Source of the DNA: Sphagnum compactum
Taxonomy: Eukaryota > Bryophyta > Sphagnopsida > Sphagnales
Assembly (NCBI GenBank): GCA_965153455.1
Contig: OZ234501.1
Span: 14,260,001 to 14,324,000, forward strand
Reading direction: 5' to 3'
Length of the DNA: 64,000 nucleotides
Shown piece after piece: positions 11,650 through 25,768 of the stretch. Position 1 is the first letter of the stretch. Each line of letters begins with the position of its first letter. The notes under the pieces are model-generated. The model saw only the letters and a program-made list of their open reading frames with translations. It had not been told where the DNA came from and made no database searches. The position numbers and the translations under genes were made by a program.

Positions 11650-13442
11650 ATAAATCTTATACGAGTTCAGAAATCTCACTGTCCAATATGCAATCCAATG
11701 GCATTAGTTGGACACCCAAAATTGCGGCCATTCCACTACCTATATTGGACACCCTCAATGGACTACGTGCAATTTGGGTGGGCCTGTGCACTCCAACTGT
11801 AGACAACTCCGGACTTATTGCCGGATCGGTGTCCAGCTCAAACAATGTAATTTACGGCTAAGACAAGCGCCGTGAAAGTTTTGGACAAATGGATGACACA
11901 TGGAGTTGTGTATTCTATCTAAAATACACCAGACAATAAATTATTCGACTCTTTTTGGCCCGTGTTTGGCCCCTCGGGGATCCCTACGCTTTGGGCCCAT
12001 ATCCCCCCCCCCCCCCCCCCCCCCACCGCACCCAAATATCAAATCCAACTAAGACCTATAAGGGAAAAAGTGAAACCCACACAATCCGCCTGACTTTTGC
12101 AAGTGAAGTACCGATTGAATATCACACTAAGTGTGCCGCCGATTACTACTTGGACCATATTGTGACCGGACGATGACTACACGGTGTCGACTGCAGCAGG
12201 TGGTTTTGAAATTCTTTTGCATGTTCGGCCCCCTTGCCATCAGCCACATGGGTACTCTAGATGCGGATCATTTGTTTGTTTTGCTCAGAATTGTGATATT
12301 TCGTCTTGTCTTGCCACGATTTTACTAGCCAACCTCATGAACAATTTCGAAAAAGGGATTTGCAGTTGTCAAACAGAACTTTGCATTTGTGTCACGCTAC
12401 AATCTCTCAGGTCCCGTCTTAGCGCGTTATCACTGTTCACAAGTGCATATGAAGGAGAAAATGTATGGTGTGCTCAACAATCAATCTACACACGGTGATA
12501 TTTTTTTCCGGGACCGACTGTGTTGTTGACAAGAAAAGAAAAGAAAGATTGGGATGATATTATAGTTAGTTTGGGCTATTATCATTGGGTTCAAATAAAT
12601 TGGTGGACAACATGGGGGGGGGGCTAATTGTGGCCACCGACCCTGGGAAGCTGCAATGATTTGTTTTCGTCTTTGTAGTTGTCATTTTATGTCAATAGTT
12701 TGAAGGGCAATGCAAGCGCCCCTCTGAAGTGCCCAACATGGATGCCACAGAGGTCTATGGACTACATTACTGGTGAGAGCAGATGGTTACCAGACATAAC
12801 CGGTTGCTACCAATGCCAAGCACATGCTTGGTTATGGACTACGTAACCGGCTTGCTCAATCCGGTGCCCTGGTGAGCCATAAGATGTCACCGGACAGAAC
12901 GACATCATGGACGGGTGGGATTTCACATGCCCGTAACCTGTGAGTATGCCAACAGCCCAATTTGAGCCTGTGGTCGCACTATCACTGTAGCCGTGCTGTA
13001 CACATCTGGCTGACCCAGTACTGGGCGGATATGACTCGTAACCCGCCAGCTTTCAACGAATGTGATGATGCCACATCACCAAAAATCGATGACAAACCGG
13101 TTATGAATGGGTGCCGATTGCGTCATGGGTTCCTGTGGTTTGTTGGTCAGTGCAGGTTACAAACCAATTGCCAGTGCTGGAGGGGAGTGGAGATGAGGTT
13201 ATGAGGTGGGCCAATCAGGTGCTCAGGCACTCACGGGTTACAGCTTTGGAACTCACATCCTCCCGGCCAATGGGAGTACAAGGCACAAAATCCACAATCG
13301 GTTGTGGATTGGTGAATTTGTGAAAATCATAAAACTTGGCATAATCACATGGGCTCTTCAAACTCCAAAGAAGCCGGAAAAGTAATAAAGTCACCACAAT
13401 TGGGCATCTGAAGATCAGACTTCCTAAGTTAGGCCTTCCATT
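11650..13442. other. Gene-free stretch, locally GC-richer, with ACCGG/GGTTAC motifs
   Basis: Base composition is higher in GC than the surroundings. The words CCGGTTAC, ACCGGTTA and GTAACC recur between about 12780 and 13240 without regular spacing. No coding frame is recognised. It may be an old transposon body. Confidence 0.4.
12003..12024. repeat. Poly-C run, 22 nt
   Basis: Uninterrupted C tract. Similar runs occur at 34473-34490 (C), 42541-42555 (G), 47955-47968 (C) and 50104-50113 (G). Confidence 0.97.
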
Positions 13443-13730
13443 AGTGTTGGGTGGTTATTAGAAAATGGCACTTATTGATTGGCGGTTCTCAGGGTGGTTC
13501 CTTAAGATACCGGTTCTCAAATTTTAAGAACCCCTTTTGATATATGGCCTGGGTCCTCAAAAATCTAAGAACCAATAATATATACAACCACAATTCTCAA
13601 ACAATCTAAGAACTAATCATATAACATCCTTGGAACCAGAGGTTCTTTGATTCTGAAAGTTTTCAAGAAAATGGAACCCATGATCCCAAAAACTATTTAA
13701 GAAAAACAAATCAAACAATTCTCTGATTTT
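13443..13730 (+). mobile_element. hAT-type MITE family A, truncated copy
   Basis: Starts AGTGTTGGGTGGTTATTAG and carries many AAGAACC and GGTTCT words typical of the family (complete copy 28709-29045). The right end with CAACACTG is missing. Confidence 0.65.
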
Positions 13731-14324
13731 CAAATTTTGGGAAGATTGGAATCGAAGGTGGGACATTCACTCAACAATGGTTTCCACTTCACGTGTAATT
13801 ATGTGGGCCTACTTCTAGGGAATCTGAAATTGATGAATGAAGTATAGGAGAAGGGCCTGAGTACCTTCCGTGATTTTGGATCTCTGCCCGAGGCCAGTAG
13901 GCCAAGTGAACAGGTAAAAAATCACTGAAGGGCTTGTACTCACGTCCTTTTCCTAAGTAAAGTAGAGCTAGGATTTTTTCACTTTTTAGAAATAGTGACA
14001 GGCTGGCTGGTACCTTCCGCTAGTCAGAAGATCCTAGTACAGACTGCTGGTACCTTCCACCACAGAAGATCCCGCTTGCTGAAAACAGGTTTCTTCAGGC
14101 AGGTAAGGGAGCTGAAAATACAAAGGAAAAATCCAGGCAGTGCTTTACATGGAGTGAAAAATTGCAAAGTGTAACCAAAGGGTTTAGGATTGAAAGATTG
14201 AGAACCCACGGAACCTTTGACAAATATATTCTTGACCCATAAAGGTTTTCCTGGTTGTCTATATGATATAAACCACATGGGTTAAGTTCCATTATCAATT
14301 TTCAGTAAGAGTAAGAACTGCCAT

Positions 14325-14545
14325 GTAGGTTATGATTGATTCACCCTTGTACCCTTGTTGATAACCGTTGACACTGTTATAAACCCTCCTACTGCCACTT
14401 CACCTTACCTAGGTAAGTGGCCGAGTACCATAGCTAAGTTGGTAGGGAACTTAAGTGATTGTTATCTAGGTAGGCAAGTGGGTACAGCATCTGGTGGGTA
14501 CTAGGTAGGTAGATACATTTGGATGGATGATACATAACTAAACAC
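14325..14545 (+). repeat. Dispersed repeat R3 (TAGGTAAGT-rich), copy 1
   Basis: Contains TTACCTAGGTAAGTGG, CTAGGTAGGCAAGTGGGTA and ACTAGGTAGGTAGATAC. Related order and words occur at 21536-21780 and 47640-47880. The element class is unknown. Confidence 0.5.
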
Positions 14546-14699
14546 TTTGGTTATCTATGGGACAAGAATACAATGAAGGAGTGTTTCATGTTCACACATC
14601 ATCCATCCTGCATCGTGTGTTGATAGGTTGGACTTCATCAATCTTGATAGCAATCTCGTCCAAAAAGGATGAAATTCCAATTGATAATGACCTCAAGGG

Positions 14700-17560
14700 A
14701 ACCCTAGGCCTACTAGATTCTCCTAAAAGCATACCAGGCCAAGTTCACTTTCTCACACAATAGCAGGTAGTGTTGGGGAGACTCCACCTAACGCACCAGG
14801 CAGACTTGGCACGTGGGTGGGATGCCCAGCTTTTGCAGCCACATGCCCATAGGAAGGCCTCTATTCAGAGTGAGCCATATGAAGGTACCCACTTTATGGG
14901 GTCTAGAGAAGTGCCACAACCTTGTAAAGATCTATTATTCCAAAGTCGGGGAGTTTTCAAGTTTAGCAATGAGCTTGGAAGCTTGAGAGACGATCTATTG
15001 CTTCGTTGATAAGGTTTTGTATCCCCTCTTTGAGTTATAACCAAAAAAAGGGGCAATGCCTAGAGTGGGGAGGTCTTTCCACGTCCATTCACCAAGATCC
15101 CACGAAAGCTCTTCCATGAATCCAAAGCCAAAAAGCCAGAAATTGGCGTCTTTGGGGTAGTCCACCTTATCCTTACAAGCCTCGAAGGTTTGCCCTACCT
15201 TGTCTTGCTAAAGAACCCTAAACCAAAATGAGATCCTTGTTTGGTAGATTTACTTCATTTAGGCTTGTTTTCTTCAGCAGACCATAAGTTGTTTCCTTTG
15301 TGTACTCCTTAGCCTTCAAGTATCTAGAATCAATGCCGATCATCTTGTAGAAGCAGGATATGACTTCTTTGACTCCTTTTCATTTTGGGCTGACTCGGTC
15401 CCCAAGGTGAAAAGAAGTTGACGCAAAATCAAAAATTGGGGTTCCAAGGGAACATAAAGATAATTCTGTCCCTATTCAACACACTTTCTGGGTGCTTCTA
15501 TAGACCTAGAGAGGCAATAGGTTTCCAAGCCTTAGTTTTAACATCCCAGAGATGCTTCAATCTACTGGTTCCTTTGTTTGCCAAAAGTCTCCCCTCATTT
15601 CTATTCCTAGCCCTGAGTGGCTCGCTCTTAGAACTCAAGACTTGGAGATTTTCAAATATGGGTTGCTTCAAGATTTTCGCCAAGGAGGAGGGGTCAGCTT
15701 TGTTTAACCTTCCCCTAATATGTATCCACGCTCCAGGGGTTCCTTTCCATAAGGAATAGAAGTGTTTTGGGGGCTTAACAGCCTCAAACAGCAAGTTGAT
15801 GTCACTTGGCCATGGGGTGGACGTCCTCCCTACTGATTGAACATGTTCCGCCTTGTGCCTTAGTAGCTCTTTCCATGGTTCAGCCCCTAAAGAAAGCCCT
15901 TTGATAAGTAATTTAATCAACATAGCCTCTGATTGGGCGTTAGGTTCAATTAAACCTAAGCCCCCCTTAACAGTGGGCTAACAAAAGATGGCCCAACTAA
16001 TCCTCCTCCCCAAATGAAATTCCTGATCACCCCCCTGATTTGTGTGATCATTATTGCATTAAGGTTCCAACACACTACTAAGTACCACATTGAAGATAGG
16101 AGAACTTGGTTTGCTACCAAATTTCTCCCAGCAAAGGACAGACAATTATTTCCCCAGAATATAAGTTTTTTATAGGAATCCAAAAGCTTGACAAAGTTGG
16201 CTTCTATTGTTAGGCAGAATCCAATTTGCACCCCTAAGTATTTCATGTTTTCCCCTTCTGCAGCCCACTTCAACTTACGCCTTGCCCCCAATTCCAATCC
16301 CTTCCCATCTTTGTAGCCCAAATTGCATAAGATTTGTGTCAACTAATATCTGTTCCGGACACAAGGCAGAATGTGTCTAGGACCTTCTTCGCCTTATCCA
16401 TGTTGTCCTTTGTACCCTTTAGATAGAGGGCAATATCATCAGCAAAATTCTAGTCCTTAGGATTCCCCCTTTGGAGAGGGTCAGACCCTTAGCTTTTGCC
16501 TTGGGGTCTTGCAACATGTACCCTAGAACGTCAATAGCCAAAATAGAGAGGTAAAGGGCCAGGGGGCAGCCGTGCCTCACTGATCTATGAAGGTTAAACG
16601 CTCCCCCTATTTCCCCATTGATTTTGATTTCAGAAGTGGAGTGCAAATATAAGGCTGAAACCAATTTCACCCACTCAGGAGAGAAACTTAGTTTACTTAA
16701 AGCAGAAAAAAGAAGTCCCATTCTATTCTATTAAATGTTTTCTCAAAATCTAACAATAAAAGCACTAGGTTATAATTGCTCTCACCAACCCAATCTAAAG
16801 CTTCTTGCGCTCATAAAGTGTTGTCTAAAATATTCCTTCCTTTCACAAAACCTGTCTGGTTGGGTCTGATGATTATTGGGAGAAAGGGCTGAAGTCTTTG
16901 AAAATGGACTTTGGTGAAGATATTGTACATATTTCTTAGAAGAGTAATGGGACGCCAATTCCCTAGTCTAGAATGGTCACTAGATTTGGGAATCAGAAAG
17001 ATCAGACCTTTATTGATAAATTCAGAGGTATTCCCAAGCTTTAGCATTACTATGTATGTTTGAAGTAGGGTGGGCACCACATCTTTTGGGTTCTCCTGGA
17101 ATATTTCCATTGGGAGACCATCCCTACTTGTCGCCTTGCCCCTGTGCATTATTGCCACTATGGTTGCCTTGATCTCTTTTAAGGTCCAGCATCTTGGTCC
17201 ACTCCTTGTTGATCAAGTTTGAGACCTTTTTGGGGATTGAAGCCCAACAATCCAACTGGGCAACTGACCTATCGTCTGATTTTGGCTCAGGTTTATATAA
17301 CCGGAAGGAAAACTGGGTTATGTAATTAACTAGGTCTTCCTACCTTGTTATTGTGGATTCCCCATCATCCTCAAGCTCCTTGATGAGGACCTTCTTCTTT
17401 CCTGCCTTATGGAAATCAAAAAACAGTTTACAGCATCTATCCCCATACCTTGACCAATTGGCGGTTGAAGTGTGGTTAGATCTTTCTACAATCTTGGAAG
17501 AAATATGTTAGCCTACCCTAGGAGTTTGAGAGGATTTCCCTGATTGTGGATTTTTTGGGT
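14700..17560 (-). pseudogene. Broken LINE (non-LTR) retrotransposon, reverse transcriptase region
   Basis: Minus-strand fragments in order from 17560 down: a linker with RYGDRCCKLFFDFHKAGKKK; an RT N-terminal part with GLPMEIF, LIFLIPKS, LGNWRPITLL and QTGFVKGRNILDN (17158-16811); the RHGCPLA motif (about 16580); the FADD catalytic box at 16435-16446; a YLGVQIG block (16342-15956); and a post-RT domain to about 15500. Similarity weakens toward 14700. Frame changes and stops between blocks, including one just before FADD, show it is dead. Such elements copy themselves through target-primed reverse transcription. No endonuclease domain was recognised upstream, so the copy is probably truncated or too diverged there. 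Confidence 0.85.
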
Positions 17561-18300
17561 CTTCTTGGAGCTGAGCTTTAGCCAAACAAATTGGCCTTAC
17601 CTAGAATGGAGGTTCAACATGTATTTGGTGAATAGTTAATAGAAACCTTCAGATATTTCAAGCCCAATTGTTTTGCCTTTATTGCGTCCCAGGCTTATTT
17701 GGAGTTTAGTTTAATTTAATGCAGCATTAACCATTAGCTTAAGCCAAAAATGGCAAAATAATGGCTTGCAATGAATGAGGTGAGGCAGGATGCAACCAAG
17801 GTGGTCAAGTTTTGTTTTTTTTAGGGAGGGCAGCCATGTTGGTGTTTTTTTTTTTTTTGGGTCACTTTAAGTTCCCATTGTGTTCCCATCATGTTCCTAA
17901 TGGGTTCTCAACTTGTTCCCCTTAAGTTCTCAATATGTTCCCTAATATTTTCCCAAATAATTCTTCACTTTATCCCATAACCTTGCCCTACATTCTACTC
18001 TTGTAAGTTGTAATCTATACAAACAACTCAAAGAAGGAAATTCCAACATGTCCATTTTAAGACAGTAAAATGCTTGATTATTTTTGTTTACGATGGGTCC
18101 AATCAAAGATGCCCATCACAAAAGAAAAAAAAACTTTGGGGGCATGTTAACTCCTTAATGTTATATAGGGTACAACATAAAACCAAAAGTTACAACTTGT
18201 TACAACAGAGCCTCATTTAACCCTCATAAATGTTAATAATTACAGTTACAAGCCCTTAAACCACATCAACCTAAAATGATACATACATGTGATTCATGGC
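17561..18300. other. Gene-free stretch
   Basis: Low-complexity T-rich runs and several words of the type GTTCCCAT/GTTCTCAA at 17860-17950. No gene recognised. Confidence 0.5.
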
Positions 18301-18410
18301 CAGTGTTGTGCAATTTTTTGAATTTTTCAAGAACCACTAATTCCAATTCTTTAAATATTATAGAATCAAAAAATCGTTGGACCTCATTCTTTGAAAAAAC
18401 TCAAAGTGAA
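18301..18410 (+). mobile_element. hAT-type MITE family A, left fragment
   Basis: Begins exactly with CAGTGTTGTGCAATTTTTTG followed by a TTCAAGAACCACT block. The remainder is lost. Confidence 0.6.
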
Positions 18411-21400
18411 AGTGTGAGATGAAAGGAAGTGAATGATGGTTTTCTAGAAATGAAAACCTAATGAAAAATCGAAAGGAGATAATGATAAGAAAGCAAGTAG
18501 TTGATGTGTCTTTTTATTTTTATGTGTGTGAGTGTTTGTTTGTTGTAGGTTAATGGATTTGAAGAATTTTGTGGTATTGTTCTATGTGAATTATGTTGTG
18601 ATGGTGGAGGAGCCAAACAAGAAGTTTGTTGCGGAGGTCTTTATGGTTAATGGTGATGGTAAGGTCATCAAGATGCTCCATTGGTTGTTTCTAAAAGGAA
18701 TGCACGCAATGGAGATGATAAATGGTGGATTATAGAAAGCTAAGTATCAAACTTCTTGTAGTTAGTTTGTGTTGTGGTGATATAGGTTAAGTTTTAGTGA
18801 TGTGTTGCTTAGCATTGTGATTGTTTGGGATGAATGCCCATAGTCGACTTGTAAATTAATTCCCAACTTCAGTTACTTTTTGCTACGTAGTGAAGTCGAG
18901 ATATTAGATAGACATAGAATATAGACATGAATAAAAAACATGGGTCTAGTGGAAATGACCAAGATCACTAAGGGGCTAAATAGCTAGTTTGAATAAGGCA
19001 TCAAGTTTGTTTGTGAGGTTCTAAGAGTTGAATTGGTAAACCAAGCCATGTGTGTTCAAGAAAAGAGATTCATTTGTTGGGAACTCTAGGAGGGTCATCT
19101 TGTATCATCATGAGGAATTTGGGAGTGGAAATCCTTGATGGTGTCTATGTTTGACTTAATCCTATCAAAATTCTACAATGCATCAATGGGAGAATTTGGG
19201 TTATGACATAAACATGGTAGATGAGACCATGATAGTCGTATGAAAAGAAGTCTAGAAAGAATTGATCCACCCGATCTAAAGTTTTTATCATGTTTTTTTT
19301 ATAGATTCAAAATTATTGGTAGGATTAGGAATTGCTATGATTATGTGGTTGTTGTAGTACTACAGTAGGATTTATATATGAACTTGTATCATTTTTGTTT
19401 ATTGAACCATTAGAACGAAGTGTAGAATTATGTTGCTAACCAAACAAATTTGTGATGTGTGTGTGTTGTCCAACATAAAAACAAGGTTTTTGCAGAGGTG
19501 TGCATAAAAAACCATTGGTTTTGATTATTTCAAAAACCTCAAAAAACCAATAATCTTCATGAAATAACTAACAAAGAACCTACAATTCTTTTACTAGTTC
19601 TTTGACCTTTTCATTTTTGAGAATCAGTGGTTAAATGGTTATATACCAAGATTGATGATGAATGAATATGTGTGTAACCAAAATTGGTGGTGTGTTTTAA
19701 TTGACACTAGCTACCATGTTATGCAACATTTAGAACAATCCACACAAACTAATGAGTCTTTCTTATTCATAAGATCCCTAAACCATGGTTTCCACTTTTC
19801 GACACCACACCATCACAAGAACAACATAGTTGTATTCTATAAACAAACAATGATTTTAATCAACCTTCATGACACTAACTAGAAAGATTGAATCAAACTC
19901 TCTTTGTTTCTCCACTCTTGTCAATTGATAGGTATCATCCCATGGTCCAGCAACATAAAACCCAAAATGTCAAAATCTTGTTCCTTTAATAATGAAAATC
20001 TTTCCCAACCTAGTGCACAACAATTCCTTTTTCTTTTGTGATCCTCTCAAGACTCCAAATTCTAACCCAAGACCCTTAAATATAGGACCTATCAAACATT
20101 AAACTTTAGGCTTGGTCATCATTTCCAATTTTTGGTTTTTGCTCAAGGAAAACCTAAAAAAACACAATTCTTATATTTTGTTCTATAACTTAGAGACCAT
20201 TGGTCCTTATGCAATAGAAAAGAGATTTGAAATATATAGTCTTTCTGTAAAAATTAAATCATCAAAACAAAACTAATGAAATGTACTTGACTTTTTTTGA
20301 AGTTCTATTTATAGCTTGTTCGCTTATATTGTCATTGACATTCTTATTGCAATCCTCCATCAGATTTCCTCCACGCAACACTTCCACACAAATCTTATAA
20401 GCCAACACACAAGATTTAACAACAAACCAAATATAGAAGATCTAACAAAGTAATATCTTCCCTCTTACTAGTTACCATTGTCATCAATCTTCGTGAACAA
20501 ACAACCAAAAGGTGACGGTCACATCCCCATGCAAAAAGGTGCAAAAATTAAAACCCTAAATATGTCCTACCTTTTACTGGACATGCCTTTAGGTCACATG
20601 TGTTCCTAATTCTAAAAATTTCCCAACAATGCTAAGGACCTTGCATTTGTCTTAATTTATGTTTCGCCCAAAATACATCATGCCACTAAATTCCAATATG
20701 ACAAACAAAAATGACTTCCCTTTTAATATCACAATCTTTATATTGCACTTACGGAACTTGTGAATGAAGTATAATTTCAAGGTGGAATAAAAGGTGTTGG
20801 TGATTATGAAAGCTTGGAATAAAGGGAAACCAACATGAGTGGGCTAGTTAGTAATTATGTTAACAAAAGGATTGGGATTGCATGTTCTCCAAGAATGTGC
20901 AAATGATATATAAAACTTTCTTCCAAATGTGACGATTACTTGTGCTAAATGCATGTCAAGGTTTTTTATTTCAATTTTGTGATGCAACCAAACAATCATT
21001 CATCCATAAGAATATTCTGCCCAATTTGGTTATAAATCAGGTATGAAAGTTTTTAAAAAAATAATCCTTGTATATTTTTGCAACATGTTGGAGCCTATTA
21101 ATGAAATTTGGCAATTTCATTTCTATTTTTTTCAAAATCTGATGAATTATGGAAATTTTTTTATTACCTCTAAAAAACATTAGTGCATGTTAATTTTTTT
21201 ATTTTGGAACTACCCAGGGTTAGGGCTTTTTTTGTGACCCCAAAAAAAATCATTATGGCGTGTCAATTCCTTAATGTTGGAAATAACTAGGATTACACAT
21301 AAGCCTCATGGGTGGTAAAGTTTCATGCGTCTTATCATGCCTTTGATAAGGTGCTAGGCAATGCACCAAACATAATGGGCAAGGGTGAGGAAGGCATTTT

Positions 21401-22869
21401 GTTTTTCAAATGCCCACAAAGGAAAAAAAAAATGTTGCATAACATGCCCTCCATGTATACTCAAGAAAATTGGGGTAGGTATTTATGAACAATTGTATGT
21501 TAGAAAAATAACTTTATATTACTTAGCACCCTTATGATTCAACTGTGGATGAACGGTAACTGAATTACCAAGGTTAGCCTTAGTAACCTATCCTATAAAT
21601 CGTACTACCTTCCCCTACCTAGGTAACTAGGCATGTAAATTGGTAAGTATCATAGGTAAGTAGGCAAGGATGTAAGTGGTTATTATGTAAGTAAGTAAAT
21701 ATTAAATAGGTCATGCACTTGGTGGTTATTACATAGGTTGATGCATGAAGATGGTTAATATGTAACCAAAAACTGTGACATTCTAATCACAAAACATAAC
21801 TACTACAACCAATAGTTCAAAACTTGCAAAAACACAAGAACATCTATACTAAATGATATCATTTATGCTATAAGTTCTAAATACATGCTAACTTATGTAA
21901 TCAATTATAATCTACAAGTCATGAGGGATCAAATTATTTCGATTTCTTTCTCAGTGGGCACTGGGCATATTATTGGCAATTCCAACAATTACAAAATCAC
22001 CTCCCCCACAACTCTCATGAAATTGTGTTCCAATTGAATAGACAATGCCATATCCTTGTACATAAATTAACGGATGAACTTGAACCACAACCAAAAACCC
22101 CACACATCCTAATACAACAAAATCACGTATGCTCCCACAAAACAACAATGAAACATATAGCAATTCAGAAAGTTGGACCAAAAAAAAACCAGTGAATTAG
22201 AAGTTTAAACAAATTTTCTCACAACCAGCCATACCCCATAAATCAAAGCTTCCTTTTGAAGCTCCCAGATTTGTGGATGTTTTTTCTCCTTAAGTCACTA
22301 GCTCATCACAACTGTCACAGAATTCCCACAATAACCCCAACACATTTTAATACACAAATTACCATTGACTGCTGATGAAATCTCTAGAGATTTTCATCAC
22401 TTCCCCCAATGTGACCCCTAAGTCTATTGCTACTTCTATCATTGTTCCTTTGAAATGTATGGCGCAATGGAAGATTCATTGCTCCAAAGGTAGGTGGTCA
22501 ATAATAATAGGGCATTCTTCCCTTATTGTCCCTCTAATATTCTATAAACTATCAAATTGTTAGCTTCTTACTTTCAAACACCATCCACACTACTACCAAA
22601 ACAAAAGAAAGAAGAAAACTAAGATGCCTCAACACCATTGTGCTGCTGTTCATATTCTATGAATGCTAAGCTCCATGATGAGCATCCTCCAAAAACCAAC
22701 GCAACAACATTTTGACGACAATTCAGACTCATCTCGAAATCAACACATCAGACACAACTCCTACGCCAAGTGCTATTGAAACACCCAATCACCATTACAA
22801 TGCCTTACAATGTAGGGAGGTGCATAACAATAGTTAGTACCAATGTGAGGTGGGCATTTGATTTTTGTA
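18411..22869. other. Gene-free stretch with scattered repeat fragments
   Basis: Holds a family A fragment near 19496-19650 (AAAAACCAATAATC, TAGTTCTTTGACC), an R1 fragment near 20965-21190 (TTTTGTGATGCAACC, CATCCATAAGAATATT) and an R3 copy at 21536-21780 (TACCTAGGTAACTAGG). Otherwise I see no gene. Confidence 0.5.
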
Positions 22870-23030
22870 ACACTTGCCAGTTCTGGGTATTTGGGAAAAA
22901 GAAAAAAATCAGATTGAAAGAACCATCGGTTCTGGAGATCCAAAAGATCAAAGAACCATCAAGTTTCATGAAAGAACCGGAAAAGAAACACCAGGTTTTA
23001 AGGCAGTTATTTGACTTTTTTAAAAAGTTG
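22870..23030 (+). mobile_element. hAT-type MITE family A, internal fragment
   Basis: GAAAGAACCATCGG, GATCAAAGAACCATCAAG and CATGAAAGAACCGG match the interior of the complete copy at 28709-29045. No clear ends. Confidence 0.5.
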
Positions 23031-24686
23031 AAATCCACGGCTATATATAATAATCAGGTATCTGATTTTTGATAATCACAGTTATATATGAAAATTGGGT
23101 ATTTGATTTTTTTATAACCATGGATATCAACTTCAATACTCAGACTGATACCCAGTGAGGGTTTGGTGCCATTTCTAATACCTGCCCACTCTGGTTAGTG
23201 CATAGATCAAGTCTCCAAGCTCATAAGGGTTAATTGCTAACAAGCTTGACATTTTTCTAACAAAGACACACAGTTTGCAGCTCAGGGTTAAATTGCCACA
23301 TAATCAACAGGAAGGTAAGTCTTGCTGATGTGTTGCATTCTGATGTGTTGCATTTTTGCTGATGTGTTGTCTCTGAAGAGGGCTTGTTATGAAAAATAAT
23401 GGTCAGCTTGATTTGCCTTCCCTGTTGATTATGTCCCATAACCAGCTTGAGGCCACTGGGTACCAGATATAGTCTCAGTGCTCCTGCACCTCGACTATAT
23501 CCAGTAGCCAGCATCCTCTCGCTGGATATCTAGTCCTTGTGGATGAAAGACATGCGAAAAATCTTGCAGAGACAGAGGGCCTTCCAGAATCTACATCAAA
23601 GATTTGGCAACAGGCTTCTTCTGTATAGGTTTGATGGCATTGGAATATGGGAGTGTGACCATATCTACCCAACTTCTGTACTTCTAACCTCTGATACCTG
23701 AGCATAATACTGGAGATCATGGTGCTCAGATTGTTGGTGGCAAGCTTGGTGGCGGTTTGAAGCAGCATAGTTATGTTGGGTGCTCAGGTTTGTCATTTTA
23801 AGGTGCAAAGGTGTCGTGTTGAAGGAAGGTGGGGTGGGAGCAAGAATTCAAAGGTTGGTAGTCTTTGATCGTGAAATCCATTTTCTAAAACTTTGCATGT
23901 TGGTAGGAGCGAGAGTTATTCCCTGCTTTTGTTCAGCAATTAGGCTTGGACCTCTTCTTTGGAATTCATGGAGCAAAGTGGTTCACAATTTGTTGCCTTG
24001 AGCATTAAATTTGAGAATTGTCACATCTGGGTCAATGTTATGCATTATGAAATTGATGCCCAACAAAATTGAAATTAACAAAATCACACATAAAATCATC
24101 CGCAAAAATGATGTTGTAAGATTTGAGAGACACTCTTTGGAGTGGTTTTTCCGACAAATTTTCACACTATGACAACCAAAAGAAATTGGATTTTTCGGGA
24201 ATTTTTTGAAAGTGTAAATTCAGAAATAATGCTAAAATATGGGGAAAAAAAAGCTGTGCTCTAAACATGAAAAGATTGAAATGTGTTCATATTGAACTGA
24301 GTTCCAACAACAAATACCAACTCCAGAAAACTAATATTCCACAGTGAATACTAAATACTTGACATCAATGTTTACATAGTAAGCATAGTGATATTAGTTG
24401 TTAACTTGGATCCTTGGTAGTGATAGAAGAAAATGGCCTGGAGTTTGTTGGACACGTAATAATAATGGAGCAGTAGACTGAGGTTGACACTCATAATTTT
24501 GAGCTTCTCTTTTGTGTTGTGCAGCTCTGAAGCAGAAAGCCCTTCATGGTGATTTGTATGCATGGTGACAATTTTTGGCTCATTTGTTAATGTGAAACTT
24601 TGGGGACAATTAACTATGGGTGTCTCTGTGTGAGGCCTGTGTCAGGTTGATTTTGCTGCTGGATACTTGGGCCTAGGAGAATACAC
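23031..24686. other. Gene-free stretch
   Basis: Contains a short local repeat of GATGTGTTGCATT/GATGTGTTG (23325-23370). No gene or element recognised. Confidence 0.45.
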
Positions 24687-24830
24687 CAGTGTTGTGCAGC
24701 TATCCTATAATCGCCATCATCAAAATAACAAAAACTTTATAAGAGAACTGCCAAAAAATCTATGGTTCTTGCTTGTTCTTCCATGAAAACCACAGGTTCT
24801 TTGAGTTCTTGAAATAGTTCCAGGCAAGGG
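24687..24830 (+). mobile_element. hAT-type MITE family A, left fragment
   Basis: Starts CAGTGTTGTGCAGC and continues with AAGAGAACTGCC, GGTTCTTGC and CACAGGTTCTTTGAG. Confidence 0.6.
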
Positions 24831-25563
24831 TGAGGCCATTCCATGACATTAAGGTCTGGAGTAGCAGATTCTGACATGGTTTTTAAAAAATTAATGTTCA
24901 AGAGACACATTTTGGAAACTATTACAAGTGTATGATCATCACTGGAAGATTATGTCATATAATGTGGTCATGAAGTGACATTAACTGTCACCAAATCTTG
25001 ACCTTAACAACTCATGCAAGATTTTTCTGCAACTAACATAAGTCCTCTAATGCATCACAGTGGATGAATTCTTGGGTTTTTATAGTTGGCACTCTTGATC
25101 AATGTTTCAATATATCAAGTGGAGAAACTATCAGATGCATGTGAAGGTTTGATGCCTAGCTGATTCACTTCAAGGATAGAGTATATTTTATTTGACTTTT
25201 AAAGTTCGAGTACATAAGTGCATAACTCTTTTGGAAACTTCAAAAGAAAATTTCAAAATTATTCCTTAGAATTTTTTGAAATTTTAGAACTTGAACTCTC
25301 TAGAATTTGCCAAAAGCATTTAAATTGGAATTGCCATAGTGGATTTTGTGTTAATAATGATGGGGCTAATTAATGTTCCATGGGAAGTTTAGTCAAATTG
25401 ATAATCATTTTTGTGCTTAAAATTGGTTTAAACATTTAAGCACAAATTTGAGTTGCACCTAAACATGCGACTGCACATTCACTTGGGTCTACACTGGTTT
25501 AATGCTAGAAGTAGCTTGGACCTTATGGATAGAAATACATAAACTATGGATGTTCAAACACAC

Positions 25564-25768
25564 GTACCATAATACCTTGGCAGCTTCAACACAAACTGTA
25601 TTATTTATAAAAATGTTGAAGTTTTCAAAAAACATATTTTTCAAAGAAAAACTGTGTGTGAAGGAAAATAAACTTTTCAAATATTCAAATATGTTCAACA
25701 TGAAATATTCAAAATTAATTAATTATTTAACAAACTTGTGTCGAAGCTGCCCCTGCACAAGGATATGT
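25564..25768 (+). mobile_element. MITE-like family B, copy 2
   Basis: The left end GTACCATAATACCTTGGCAG continues CTTCAACACAA; the right end TTGTGTCGAAGCTGCC is its near-inverse. The interior AAAATGTTGAAGTTTTC and GAAGGAAAATAAA blocks match the 8.7 and 48.0 kb copies. Confidence 0.65.

Noticed and set aside
13215-13397. Possible gene in the GC-richer block
   Set aside because: No motif, no splice signals; composition alone is not evidence.
15418-15759. Plus-strand open frame of 113 codons
   Set aside because: Opposite strand of the LINE post-RT region.
21951-22181. Hydrophobic minus-strand frame resembling a membrane peptide
   Set aside because: Starts at TTG with no upstream ATG and no family resemblance.
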